NCBI GenBank assembly: GCA_025617745.1
Contig: CM046854.1
Span: 59,740,721-59,804,720, forward strand
Origin: Heliocidaris erythrogramma
Taxonomy: Eukaryota > Echinodermata > Echinoidea > Camarodonta > Echinometridae
Direction of reading: 5' to 3'
Length of the DNA: 64,000 nt
Shown here: positions 10,801 to 21,429 of the stretch, piece after piece
Layout: the number at the start of each line of letters is the position of its first letter
Numbering within the stretch: position 1 is the first letter of the stretch
Notes under the pieces: generated by a model
Told to the model about the DNA's origin: nothing
Database searches by the model: none
Seen by the model: the letters and a program-made list of their open reading frames with translations, nothing else
Translations under genes and position numbers: made by a program

Positions 10801-13800
10801 TTTACTATTGATGACTAGTTTTATGAAATGACTCTGTTTGGTGTCTTTTACTTTCACCACTTATATAATACTGCTGCAAATGTAAACAAACACATGCTTA
10901 CAGCTGATGACAGTATGACTAATTGTACTATTGATGACTAGTTTTATGAAATGACTCTATTTGGTGTCTTTTACTTTCACCACTTATAAATATAATACTG
11001 CTGCAAATGTAAACAAACACATGCTTACAGCTGATTAAATGGAGTGATATCATTAGCTAATGTGAATTATTGTGACTTTTTATTGATGACAAGTGTTATG
11101 AAAGGGGCCCTCATTGTTCTCTTTTACAGGCATGTCACCACTGCAGTGTGCCATTCACGCCCACGGGCGTCTGGCACGAGTCTATGACGGGACCCAGTGC
11201 ATGTACGTGGACAAGATGGTGGACAGTCTGGACACGATCAGGAACCTTCTCCATCTGGGTGCTGATCCTTCGTTTCAGGTGAAAAAAAGATTCATTGACC
11301 ATTGTCGCTTTCGAAAGGAGCCGTCCTGACTATTGCCCCTTTGAAAGGGGCCATTTACCATTGCCTTTGAAACTTAAGACCTATAAAAAAGATTCATTAC
11401 AGATCGTTGACTATTACTAATAGGTCTTTGAATAGTTCAGTTTTATCTGTGAACAATTAGGCTGAAAGACAATGAATATATCTTCTTAATTCTATGAATC
11501 TCAAACAACAAGCCTTCATTATTGTAAGATAAACACTTCTTAACAAACCTTGTTGTGAAAATCTTTGGAATGCAGGACAGGAAGAGTGGTTACACAACTC
11601 TCCACTATGCCGTTGAGCTGGCACCAAGCAAGAAGGTGACTGGGAACACCTTTATCATCAAGGTCATCCTTGAATGGCCTGGAGTGGATGCCAGGCAGCT
11701 GCTGAAGATGCCCAACTATGCCGGCAACACACCGCTGCACCTCATCGCCGGGCGTGATTACGACGAGGACTACGTGGTCAGCGTCATCGACCACCTGCTT
11801 AGCTTTGGTGCAGATATCGATGTGAAGAACTTGGAGAAGCAGACTCCACGTGATCTTATCAATTTGAAGAAGAATGAGAAGCCAAAGGTAAGCTTCTATT
11901 GATGCTGTCAAACCAGTGACCTGGGGAGCGTTTCATCACGCGTTTTGTCAGTGATTTTTACCGACAACTGTTATAAGCTGCTGAAATCCTTGCATCTGAT
12001 TCGCTGAGAGCAAATTTGTCAGTAAAAATCACTGACAAAACGCTTGATGAAACGATCCCCTGATACTTGCTCTTCGCTTTATTTCATCAAAGCTAACGGG
12101 TAATGGTTATATTTTGTTTGGAGTTAGGGTTAGGTATAAGTTAGATCTAGCGTGGAAGTCAGGAAGTTGGTTTGTGTAGGAAAGAGAATGGGAGCAATTA
12201 TTGCCAGAGCATGTGTCATAGAACTGTCAAACCTGCTTTACCTAGAACCTGTGTAGATAGACCATCTGTCTATCAAGACCCCATTTTGTTTCCCTCTAAC
12301 AGCAGTTCTCATTGAAACTGTTACAGCCAAGCCTGCTTTAGCGACCACCTGTCTATAAAGACCACAATTTCCATTTCCCTAACTTGAAAAGTGTTTCTTA
12401 TTGAAACATGTATTAAAGCACCCTTTACATAAAGACCACCTGCTCAAGAAGACCACTTTTCTTGTCTCTCTTGAGCGGTCTTTATAGACAGGTTTCAATG
12501 CGCATTCATGTCAAGTGTAGTTTTCCTCTGCTTGAGTAGTTACTGAGTCCGATTAATCGTAGCATTGTCAGTTGGAAGTAACATTCTAAAGTACCATTTA
12601 TCAGTTGAAGGTTGTTCACATGGAAGAGAATCAACGTTTAATATACGTTTCAAAACCAAGCCTCATACATATACGTAACACAAATCCACACTCTGTTTCT
12701 TTGCATGTTCATAAACGCCTATGAAATTAGGGTACGTTTGGATCAGTGCCCTTACGATGAATTCAATGTCTCTGTTGCCAGTATGATAGATCCTTGTAAA
12801 AGGACTATTGATATCGAAGCACCAACCAATGTGAACCCCCTCTTTGACGAAATACCCCCCAGACAACCCTGTACTGTCTACATGTACATCCTGTTTGGCA
12901 AGATGCCAAGGTTTGCTGAGCAATCATTGGGCTGGTCCTTGTTTGAATTTGAGAGGAGGTTTCACTGGTACTTGTGTATGTCTTTGGTATTTCGAAATGT
13001 TTGAGAGTCTGTAAAATAAACAAAGCCAGACTGAAGGGGGGGGGGGGGGTATGACAAGAATGAAAAAGGTGTACATCCGGTAATAAGCAGAAATGGTCTG
13101 TGTTCTGTGAGGTTTTTGAAAGGTTTTGAAAAGAAAGAAAAGATATTAACTGGAGATAATATTTTTCCTATTTTTATCTGTTTATTGCTCATTTTCATGT
13201 ACTTTAAAATCACAAATTATTTTATTCCCATGCAGTAGACGTGTCAAAACACTTGATAAAATCTGTTAGAGTCATACAGTATTGGATCTGTGAATAGGGT
13301 TAATCTTGTTTTTAAGCAGTATAAACTTTGTATGTTCAGGGATGCCACTTTTGATACAAAAGTAGGTATTCCTACTTTTTCAACATATTTTTAGCCATCG
13401 AAAACCACATTTTATGTACACAAGGGCCCATTCTAGATGATTTTTCCTACATTTTTATCAATTCTAAAGTGGCATCACTGATGTTATCATACATTGCAAA
13501 CGGGAAATTATGCAACTTTCATTTGACAAGTTAAGTACATGTACTTGTGTTGAATTGTTACTATCAGAATAAACATTCTGTGTGAATATATTTTTTTAAG
13601 TAATGACAAATTGCATTAGTGTAACTATGCATGTGATCGTTACTTGTAAAAAGGAAACACAGAACTTTGTTAAATTTAGTCCTGTTTTGTTTTGTTTTGT
13701 TTTGTTTTCCATCCACATGGATACTCTGAGTATTAAAATTGATGAGGTAATGAGGTAAAACTGTAGTTATGTGAAGTAAACAGAAGCCAGTAAATACATG

Positions 13801-16800
13801 TTACTTCCTGGTTTTTAATTCAGTTTGTTATTAGACTTTGCACCCAATAATACCAGATTATAAACATTGTTTGTAATGTCATATGTTTGCAGAACTCTAT
13901 TGTCTTTGTACATGTGCACGGTGCATGGACAATGTCACATATGGGGTGTTGCAAGAAAGTTGCGATTGATTGCAAGTTGCAACTGATCGGTACTGACCAA
14001 TCAAAATCATTGTTGCAAGCGCATCTTTTTGAATGGGCAGACCCTGAACCATTCAGAATGGTTGTTCTAATTTGCTTTACAATTTGCAATTGATTGCAAC
14101 TTTCTTGCAACACCCCAATAGACACATACATGGTTAGGCTGAAAATATTTTGATAATTTTTCTAAAGATGAAATTAATGAATCACATTGTAGAATGCCAC
14201 AGAAAAAAAAACCTCTATAGAAGCATCCTGGATTGTTATTGAATCAGTGTAATTATTGGAATATTAGTTATTTTAAGGGCTGTTTTAATCTGCTATAATC
14301 ATATTGAAATAACTAATAATTAGTAATATAATCTTGCTCGACTTGCTGACTGCAAAGTACTAACAGGAATATGCACGCATGGGACTAGCCATTTTAATTT
14401 TCATTACATTTAAACTAGCAAGGATCCAGATACTGTTGGAATAGATGTAAGAGGGTCGTAATTTGCATTGTCGGAAAAAAAAGAACAAAATCTGTAAAAA
14501 AAAAAAATGAAAGGATTGATACGTGAGAAAAATCACACCAAGTAGATTTATGGCCTCCCCAATGCTCTGGCACTTCAAACTGACAAAATTGAAACCATAT
14601 TCTGAAATACAAAAAGAAAGTGGTAGGTTGCACGGTCCTGAGGGATTCCCCGCTAAGTGTTTGAGAGATAAACATGATTTACATGTACATGCAACATGAT
14701 ATTTTCTTTTCTTCTTTCTACTGTAACATTGCAGACCTGATACAAAATTATCTTTGTCAAAATAACAGTGAAAATTAAAAGCAAAACAATATAAGTGATT
14801 TTTGTAACATACAATTGCATTTACTTGTAGATCTGTAGCTACATGTAGGCTACTTAAAGGGGAAGTCCACCTTGAAGTGCTCAGAAAACTTAAAGAAACA
14901 GATCAGTGAAAGTTTGAGCAAAATAACATAAGAAACAATATTAAATGAACATTATGAATTTCAAAGTTGCAATCAATCAAAAACAAATTGGCAACTCCAT
15001 GATGCATCTTGGGAACTCCTCTCGCATTTGCCCTGTACCCAAAAAATCATTAATTTCCATTTTCAACTCAACCATACATGCACCTTAGATACATAAATAC
15101 ACCAAGTAGATTTATGGCCTCCCCAATGCTCTGGCACTTCAAACTGACAAAATTGAAACCATATTCTGAAATACAAAAAGAAAGTGGTAGGTTGCACGGT
15201 CCTGAGGGATTCCCCGCTAAGTGTTTGAGAGATAAACATGATTTACATGTACATGCAACATGATATTTTCTTTTCTTCTTTCTGCTGTAACATTGCAGAC
15301 CTGATACAATATTATCTTTGTCAAAATAACAGTGAAAATTAAAAGCAAAACAATATAAGTGATTTTTGTAACATACAATTGCATTTACTTGTAGATCTGT
15401 AGCTACATGTAGGCTACTTAAAGGGGAAGTCCACCTTGAAGTGCTCAGAAAACTTAAAGAAACAGATCAGTGAAAGTTTGAGCAAAATAAGATAAGAAAT
15501 AATATTAAATGAACATTATGAATTTCAAAGTTGCAATCAATCAAAAACAAATTGGCAACTCCATGATGCATCTTGGGAACTCCTCTCCCATTTGCCCTGT
15601 ACCCAAAAAATCATTAATTTCCATTTTCAATTCAACCATACATGCACCTTAGATATAATCATTGCTTATAATGTATATCTTTACCAAAAACCTGTCTGAA
15701 ACAAATTTATTCCTTCATCAAAAACTATTAAAGAAAAATACAGTTCATGAAATTTTCTTTACAAAGCAAATGGGAGAGGAACTTGCAAGATATGTCATGG
15801 AGTTGCCCATTTGTGTTTGATTGATTACAACTTTAAAAATTCATAACTTTCTTATTTCATACTGGATTTTCTTCAAACTTTCATTAATCTGTTTCTCTCT
15901 TCTTTTCCCCCTTTAATTCAAATCAACTTAATACCAGGGTGGGCTTTTCGTTTAACAGTAGGCTGTATTCCAACCTTGTTGATCTTCCAAGTATTGGGGA
16001 CTTTAATGCAACAAGCTTCAGTGATCAGTCTTTCTGTACAAATAAACTGTTTATCATGCTTGTGAAGAACCTCAGGAGATCAACTTTTGGTTCATGATAT
16101 CTTACTCCATTGCATACCCGGTACATGGACAATCTGTTCAAATACAGCCATGGAAAAAATTATTAGACCAAGAATGGTTACTGATAGTGTTATTTTTGTG
16201 GTAAGAAGAAAATAAAATATCATAAAAGCAAGGCACAATTGCTGGAATTTGTTATTCATTCATTGAAATACAAAGATAAATTTTCATTAGTATGAATACA
16301 TATTATAGTACATTTATCACAGAAGCTTGGTCTAATAATATTTCCAGGGCTGTATGTACTGTGCATGTATATGATGTTTATGAGTTCACACATTTCACTA
16401 GGTGATGTGTTAAGCTCCTCAAATTATCCTCGAGTTGATATCTTCGAGACTTTGTGATCATTTTATTTAGATTAAATTGGCAAAAGTCTAATTGAATCAT
16501 GTATTAACCCGTTGGCTACCGATTCTCAAATTCACATAGGGTTAGTACAGGGATCATCCGGTTCCCGTTGGAAATGGGTTAAGAAATGTTCTCCTAGTAC
16601 AAAAGAAAGAGAAGAAGTCTGGAACAAAGAATTACTTCAGAAATAGCAGTTCTTCTCTGCAAACCTCCTGTTGTCTATATAATTTTCGCAATATTTTTAG
16701 GGAAGTATGCTTGTACAAGGCCCAAGGGATTTATTTATGTAGTTCCCCATTTCATTTTCTTATTTCGTTTATGACATATTTTGTATTTGTTTTGAATATA

Positions 16801-16982
16801 CTTTTTAATTGAAAATGAAATAAATGAGAATTGAATTAAACCTCCTGTCCGTCATGAAAAGTAAACTCTTGACACTTCTACTTCATGACAAATTCTAAAG
16901 GTCAAATTTTCTTCTTCCTTTTTTATTTTCTACTTTCCAGGTTTATGCGAGATTACAAGGAGATCATCTTCAAGGAAAATGA
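6220..16982 (+). CDS. NFKBIZ-like: IkB-zeta-like nuclear IkB ankyrin protein
   Basis: Six coding exons join in phase: 6220-7895, 9081-9195, 9998-10211, 11130-11278, 11576-11887 and 16941-16982. Together they encode 835 residues plus a TGA stop. Every junction has GT/AG ends, and phases (2,0,1,0,0) match. The fold is a long disordered N-terminus followed by ankyrin repeats. IkB-zeta landmarks are DEDGDTALHIA at the first repeat, DTIRNLLHLGA, QDRKSGYTTLH and YAGNTPLHLIA. Members of this family (IkB-zeta, BCL3, IkBNS) act in the nucleus on p50/p52 NF-kB at promoters; nuclear action here is inferred from family. The start at 6220 has A at -3 and G at +4. The exon is preceded by a strong acceptor at 6189-6190, so a 5' UTR exon, or a longer N-terminus, lies upstream. 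Vertebrate IkB-zeta is about 720 residues, so this homologue is somewhat longer. Confidence 0.9.
8491..8545 (-). repeat. tRNA-like relic (SINE head fragment)
   Basis: On the minus strand the segment contains a B-box/T-loop (GGTTCGAATCCC) and an anticodon-arm-like stem-loop (GCTGCCTGGCAAGCAGT). The T-stem is mismatched, and no D-arm or 5' acceptor strand is present, so it is not a working tRNA gene. It lies in intron 1 of the IkB-zeta-like gene. Confidence 0.5.
8635..9003 (-). repeat. MITE family B, reverse copy
   Basis: An inverted-repeat element with ends TTAAAGATGAAGTTGAATTC and GAGCTTAAGCTTCCCTTTAA. It is the reverse complement of the copies at 36451 and 56182. Words shared with other copies are GTTTGGCCCGAACA and CAGGGGACAT. 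It lies inside intron 1 of the IkB-zeta-like gene, 77 bp before exon 2. Confidence 0.75.
9241..9378. repeat. 138-bp palindromic MITE, family A copy 2
   Basis: Same element and length as at 3363, in opposite orientation, with the core reading CTTGCATCTGATTGGCTGA. It lies in intron 2 of the IkB-zeta-like gene. The left end has two substitutions (GGCGAGCGATTCATC). Confidence 0.8.
9450..9780. other. intronic GGTTCGTAAT-type short repeats
   Basis: Within intron 2 of the IkB-zeta-like gene, variants of GGTTCGTAATTCCGAAAAT recur about every 40-50 bases (9487, 9529, 9550, 9591, 9615, 9629). This is a short degenerate tandem array of unknown origin. No coding evidence. Confidence 0.45.
10782..11031 (+). 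repeat. tandem duplication, 123-bp unit, intronic
   Basis: Two near-identical units beginning TGATGACAGTATGACTAATT start at 10782 and 10905. They differ by single substitutions and a 4-base insertion (ATAA) in the second. They lie in intron 3 of the IkB-zeta-like gene, about 100 bp before the next exon. Confidence 0.9.
11923..12060. repeat. 138-bp palindromic MITE, family A copy 3
   Basis: Ends GGGGAGCGTTTCATCACGCG and CGCTTGATGAAACGATCCCC. Same orientation as the copy at 9241. It begins 36 bp downstream of a coding exon of the IkB-zeta-like gene. Confidence 0.8.
12226..12500. repeat. repeat family D (TATAAAGACCACCTG words)
   Basis: Contains repeated AACCTGCTTTA and CTATAAAGACCAC words and ends with the inverse GGTCTTTATAGACAGGTTT. 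Related copies are at 45733-45927 and 63448-63556. It is non-coding and probably a mobile inverted-repeat element. Confidence 0.6.
12661..13010. other. unrecognised stretch open on both strands, intronic
   Basis: Both strands stay open for 85-100 codons in the last intron of the IkB-zeta-like gene. Neither translation resembles a family I know, and no splice signals integrate them with the gene. Possibly a remnant of a mobile element. Confidence 0.2.
13337..13480. repeat. MITE family E (CAGGGATGCCAC ends)
   Basis: Inverted ends CAGGGATGCCACTTTTGATA and TAAAGTGGCATCACTG flank a core containing GTAGGTATTCCTAC. An opposite-orientation copy lies at 54037-54179 in a HYOU1 intron. CAG...CTG termini are reminiscent of hAT-type MITEs; the class is inference. 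Confidence 0.7.
13942..14117. repeat. 176-bp MITE with TGGGGTGTTGCAA ends, copy 1
   Basis: Terminal inverted repeats TGGGGTGTTGCAAGAAAGTT and CTTTCTTGCAACACCCCA. A second copy of the same length and nearly the same sequence is at 48747-48922. Flanking trinucleotides are ATA/ATA here and TTA/TTA at the other copy. A 3-bp T/A target duplication is typical of PIF/Harbinger elements, so that class is inferred. Confidence 0.8.
14642..14651. promoter_or_regulatory. kB-consensus decamer, unit 1
   Basis: GGGATTCCCC matches the NF-kB consensus GGGRNWYYCC on both strands. Function is inferred only from the consensus and from its place inside an NF-kB-pathway gene. Confidence 0.3.
15206..15215. promoter_or_regulatory. 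kB-consensus decamer, unit 2
   Basis: Second copy of GGGATTCCCC, exactly 564 bp after the first because the surrounding unit is tandemly duplicated. Confidence 0.3.
15418..15954. repeat. MITE family F with long imperfect arms
   Basis: The left end TTAAAGGGGAAGTCCACCTT is matched by the right end CCAGGGTGGGCTTTTCGTTTAA. Inner arms are also complementary (AATTTCAAAGTTGCAATCAA against TTGATTACAACTTTAAAAAT). A related element is at 33271-33859, and a half-element near 53820-54036. The left half is part of the 564-bp tandem duplication. Confidence 0.65.
16143..16354. repeat. Tc1/mariner-type MITE
   Basis: Inverted ends CAGCCATGGAAAAAATTATT(AGACCAAG) and CTTGGTCTAATAATATTTCC(AGGGCTG), each flanked by TA. 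The TA target site and terminal sequence fit Tc1/mariner non-autonomous elements. It is about 210 bp with no coding capacity. Confidence 0.75.
16941..16982 (+). other. NFKBIZ-like: terminal coding exon of the IkB-zeta-like gene
   Basis: Acceptor TTTCCAG ends at 16940. In the phase-0 frame required by the preceding donor (11888), the exon reads VYARLQGDHLQGK, then TGA. The preceding intron is 5 kb. The C-terminus is short and basic, comparable with the tail after the last ankyrin repeat of IkB-zeta. A small additional exon in that intron cannot be excluded. Confidence 0.65.
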
Positions 16983-17376
16983 AGTAGCCAATCAGGAGCC
17001 CTGATACAAGCAAGGCTTCATCCAACAGTCAGCAAGTGACCAATCATAGGCAATGTACAATAGACTACCGGTATTTGTACATGAACATACATGTATGTAA
17101 TTCTAATCCCTGTTAAAACACAACATAGAATTATATATCTCCTGCTTAACAAATAGCCACACGCATTATCCATCCAAAATGGTACAAATTCTCAAAATTA
17201 AGATAATATTTGTCTTACAAGATTTCATAAAAAGAACTGACCAAAAAGTTTTTGACATGTGACTTGACTGATTCATTGAATTAGATTCAAAATACATTTA
17301 TATGAGACAAATGTTTATATTTTTGAAAAGAAATTGTGTTCCTGCAAACAAACAGTAGTCTACCAAATATGCTGTC

Positions 17377-17437
17377 TAAGCGCTTAGAAGCAATATGTAA
17401 ATTAAACGCTATATAAATGTTAATTATTACTATTATT
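17377..17437 (+). repeat. SINE tail fragment
   Basis: CTAAGCGCTTAGAAGCAATA followed by CGCTATATAAATG and a TTATTA-type run matches the 3' end of the complete SINE at 49445-49810. Confidence 0.6.
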
Positions 17438-18223
17438 AAGTAGCATACTGGCAAACGTGTATATAGCTTTGTTTTATCTGTTTTGTATATTTGATCGCAG
17501 AGAGTTTTAAAGGTGCTGTATGTTGTTAAGGTAAAAATAATAGACCGTTGTGAGATTGTATGCAGCCTGAACGCGGATTGTTGGATAAATGGAATCTAAT
17601 TATATTTTCTGTTAATATATTTGAGTAGCCGAGCAGTCAGAGCAGATACTGATTATGTTCTGTGATCAAAAGAGGAGAAGAAAGAAAATTTCATTTTTCA
17701 GTTACATATCCAGTGCAACCTGTATGTGTTGTTATATATATTGTATACATGAGGCATATGCTTTTGCTAATTGTTTTATTACATTGTAGATGTGCAGTTG
17801 TGCTTTTGCCTGTTTGTGGTGATGTTTGTCATAGTTTACATATTCTAGATTAACTACATGGTAATGACATGGGAATTGTGTAGCAATATTTGCAGAGAAT
17901 ATTAAGAACTTGTGGAATTAGGCCAAACAAATTCTTCCCTTTGTTTACGGAAGGCTAAGCATGCACAATGGCCTATTTCGGTGTTGAGAGAATTTAAAGT
18001 ACTGTAGTCTCATATCAGTTGTTGATATAGTGCCACTATTTCCTTGTTTGTAAATTGTGTAAACAAATGGTCCAGTTCTGTTCCTGTTTTGCCATATAAA
18101 CAGATCAAATGTAGTGAAGTTACATGGTGAAGTTAATTGTGTAAGCAAGTGGTCGAGTTCTGTTTATGTACTGTCATAGAAACAGATCAAACTTATGTTA
18201 ACATACAGGACATACTCTCTGCT

Positions 18224-18265
18224 ACAAGCCCAAAAGGTGCTAACTCACAGAGTTACGCCCTTTTG
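18224..18265 (+). other. stem-loop with AGCCAAAAGGGCGTAACTC arms
   Basis: AGCCCAAAAGGTGCTAACTC pairs with GAGTTACGCCCTTTTGGCT across a short loop, with one or two mismatches. Half-sites of the same motif occur at 18545 and 18757, and a second hairpin at 19785. It lies in the probable 3' UTR. Confidence 0.55.
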
Positions 18266-19178
18266 GCTGGCATTGCAGTGCGTGTATATCATGTAAATTT
18301 TTGTATATCTACGCAATATAGAAATGTTGGACTGTTTGCTGTGTAACAGGAAAATCATCAAAAATTATGTAGACATTTGAATCAATGTATGACGTGGATC
18401 AGTGGTCTGTATTTGTTGCGAAAAAAATATATGTTGCTTATCATGATTAAACAATTCTACTGTATATCATTCATGTTTACATTTGCTATTGACAAAGGTG
18501 AACATACAATTCAAATGTTTAACTATTGTAACATATCATTTGCCAATAGGCAGAAGGGCGTTTGTGTCAAAGATAGAACTTAATGCCTTATGACTCTCAA
18601 CCTACTCTTAAAATTATCCCATTATATGAATAGTACTCCATTTTTAATCACTAAAAGAAACCAGAAATCCCTTTCAAATTCTGTGTACATAATCTAAATG
18701 AAAGTGATAAAACAAGATGCCTAGGTAGGCATAGACCTACATATGATCGCTTCGGAACCAGAAGGGTGTTAAGTCCCATCATTTGTACAGAGACTCTAAA
18801 CAGATGATAATTATGCACTATTTTAAGATCACATGAGAACACAATATATGCACATTTTTAGGTCTATTTTTAGACATGTTGTCAAACATTGTTTCAGTCA
18901 TAGAAAATACTTCAGAGGGTTTTGCTTATTTTTATATGCACTGAAGTGCAATTACTTGTATTCGGTTTCCGGTTTTGAATAGAAACAAGGAAATGGAGCA
19001 GAAATGCAGGTAGTACTGATTACTGACATCAATCAACTCATTTTATTTTTCTGAAGGAAATTTAGGATTTTTAAAAATCTACCATCTCTAATGTTATTAT
19101 TTTATTTTTTATTTCCTTTATTTTATTTATAATGTCTACATACGAATTTGTGTATAATCTGAGGTTTTGGAATCATCA

Positions 19179-19445
19179 AAATGATAAGAAATTGGCCCAA
19201 TCTCACTGAAAACACATGCACACAGGAATGGGTATATGGGACTACACACTCATGTGGCATGAATGTTCGGCCCGAACACGTTTAGCTAATTCTCATCATA
19301 ATTAATTCGAATATGAGGGAATTTGAAGAGCAAGCTGTTTCAGGGGACATATCTGCAATTATTGTCTTCCAAACTGACATAAAATGAATGAGAAAGCTCA
19401 GAAATTATTTTCCACCTTTCCCAGCATTCACCCTTCTCTTTTAAG
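19179..19445 (-). repeat. MITE family B, partial reverse copy
   Basis: Shares GGGTATATGGGACTACACAC, TTCGGCCCGAACAC and CAGGGGACATA with the copy at 8635. The end beyond TCTCACTGA is missing. It lies in the probable 3' UTR of the IkB-zeta-like gene. Confidence 0.7.
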
Positions 19446-19784
19446 TGTAGGGAACTCCAAGATGAATATAATTATGTCCAGAGTTGACCAGATTGGTCAA
19501 CCGAAATTTACATTTGAATAATCAATTTACACAGGGGCGGGCCAATATTCAGGATTTTGACAAGCAAAAAAAAACATACACAAAAAAAATTATCTGATAG
19601 GCAAAACGGGTGTTGCTTTTAAAAGAGGGGGCACATTTTAGGGGGTTGTGTACCAAAAGTATGCCACTTCGGTTTCAAGGGGGGCACTGGCTCCTGTGGC
19701 TCCTGTGCCCCCCCCCCCCCCATAATCCCCCCGTACTTAACATGATATTCATACATGCCAATGCTGTATTATATCGTTTGTTAA

Positions 19785-19841
19785 GAGCCAGAAGGACGTT
19801 ATCTCATATGTTTTAACAGAGAGTTAACACCCTTCTGGCTC
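19785..19841 (+). other. stem-loop with GAGCCAGAAGG arms
   Basis: GAGCCAGAAGGACGTTATCTC pairs imperfectly with GAGTTAACACCCTTCTGGCTC across a 15-base A/T-rich loop. Same motif family as the hairpin at 18224. Confidence 0.6.
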
Positions 19842-20886
19842 TCAGCACACAATATTATAATTTCTGTTCAGTAATCCTGTAAGCTGTATTATGTATAAGA
19901 CAATATTTATTCACTTTATTCACTTGCCCTGTATATGAAATCTCCAAATACAAGTGAATATTAGAAAAATTATACATGATAGACCTTTGTGTATTTTTAC
20001 TAGATTTGAAACCTATGTGATATGTTTATTTGGAGAGTTGATAGTATACACCCATATTAGCAAGTCAAAGTAATCATGCTCTATAGAGAAAGATTTAAGT
20101 ATAAACCGGAAGAATCCTTTATTATATAATGTACATAACTTGCCAGGAAATAGTTTGACGAACTGAAAATATTCCCTCATAAAGGTGTTTTTAAAATGAT
20201 GTAAATAATGTTATTTTTTAATATAGAGACCTATTTGTGACTATGGATTATTGACAGCTACAAAAAATGAATATGAAGTTATAGGGACATTGTAAATATA
20301 CATTAAGATTGAATAGATTTGTGAGTCTTATTCTGTAAGATGCCTTGTTTGTAAATAGTATCTCTTTTTTTGCCTTCATGAAAACTCTTTTTACGTGGAT
20401 GAAAAATGTAAAATTATTATTCAAGTGGTGCCAGACACAAAGAAGCACTTTGTAGTATATTGATTAAATGTTGAACTAAGAGTGACCATCCACACAGATT
20501 ATATGACTAGGCAATAGACATACATGTAGCATACATTCAAATCATATATGGTCTTCATCATGTAATCTCATTCCAGATTATATGCAGTGGTACTTGTGTA
20601 ATAGAACATGTATCGCATTCAGACAAATTTTTGTTGGTGTGTATAGAAAAAAAATGAGTTTCTTTCAATGAATGTGGGCTTGTATCCATGTGCTGCAAAA
20701 CCAATATAGAAAAATATAGAAAAGCTTTTAAATATCATTTTTGTAACGTGATGAGTATATTTTGTAAATATGATTTTACTGCCCTGGTTGGTAGGTAATT
20801 TGATTGAATCATTGGGATTTAAAGGTGTAAATTTATTGGGGGAAATGCCGGGTTGTTTGTTTTTGTTTTGTTCTTTATATGGCCGG

Positions 20887-21042
20887 GGTGGGGGGGGGGG
20901 GGGGGGGGGGGGGTCAATGAAATTGAGGAGTCTATCATATTATTGTAATGGGATAGTGACATTAAAATACTGAGTATATCCCTCCCCTTTAATAGGCCCA
21001 GGAAAATTAACTCTAACGGCGGGGGGGGGGGGGGGGGGGGGG
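20887..21042. repeat. pair of long poly-G tracts
   Basis: Runs of more than 20 G are centred at 20901 and 21031, about 110 bp apart. Both are on the sense strand of the probable IkB-zeta-like 3' UTR, where they could form G-quadruplexes in RNA. Exact lengths are likely assembly-sensitive. Confidence 0.8.
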
Positions 21043-21429
21043 ACCCGGATACATTCTGTTGCTGTGTTTATTAATTTCTTGATGAACCTCCGTAAACATA
21101 GTCTGACAATGTTTCCATCTTGCATAATGCCATGTAATTGTCTTGTTTCCTTTGGTTTGGTATGTAGTCATGTAGTCATGTATAGTTACTCATGTATATG
21201 AATCATATTCAAAGTAATGTCATCCACAATATAATTGTTTCTCAATGTTGCTTTCCAACATTATCATATCAAATTTACCATATATTTTTGTGATCACTGG
21301 TGAAATAAAAGGGCATAAAATGTAACTGGTGTAAGACTTTGTCTTTGATTTGTTGAGAGTGTGAGTTTATTAAGCCGGCAATGAGAATGATCGTGTTTCT
21401 CAAATAGGCTTACTTTTTCTTGTTTTGTA

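Larger units (their letters stand above)
9081..11887 (+). other. NFKBIZ-like: ankyrin-repeat exons of the IkB-zeta-like gene
   Basis: Exon 9081-9195 encodes TALHIAISQGNIQLVHAI and the end of repeat 1. Exon 9998-10211 encodes TPLHICMVTNQPDLIVCLL and VLHYAATKGYSHALLAI (repeats 2 and 3). Exon 11130-11278 encodes SPLQCAIHAHGRLARV, then a long insertion with DTIRNLLHLGADPSF. Exon 11576-11887 encodes DRKSGYTTLHYAVE, NTPLHLIAG and LLSFGADIDVKNLEKQTP. All have GT/AG boundaries and consistent phases. The long repeat-4 insertion and the DRKSG junction are as in vertebrate IkB-zeta. Confidence 0.92.
14536..15655 (+). repeat. 564-bp direct tandem duplication, intronic
   Basis: Two units starting CACCAAGTAGATTTATGGCC at 14536 and 15100 are almost identical over about 560 bp. 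Each contains the kB-consensus decamer GGGATTCCCC (14642-14651 and 15206-15215). Each also contains the left terminal repeat of a MITE (TTAAAGGGGAAGTCCACC at 14854 and 15418). The array is in the last intron of the IkB-zeta-like gene. High identity suggests a recent duplication. Confidence 0.9.
16983..21330 (+). other. probable 3' UTR of the IkB-zeta-like gene
   Basis: No further coding exon is seen after the stop at 16980-16982. The first canonical AATAAA I noticed downstream is at 21304-21309, followed by the GT-rich GGTGTAAGACTTTGTCTTTG. This would give a 3' UTR of about 4.3 kb containing a SINE tail, a family B MITE fragment, two stem-loops and two long G tracts. The length is inference; an earlier non-canonical site (ATTAAA) could be used. 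Confidence 0.4.

Noticed and set aside
16941..17004. Alternative last-exon frame reading FMRDYKEIIFKENEVANQEP in the IkB-zeta-like gene
   Set aside because: The donor at 11888 leaves phase 0, which requires the VYARLQGDHLQGK frame; the other frame would need a different acceptor that I do not see.
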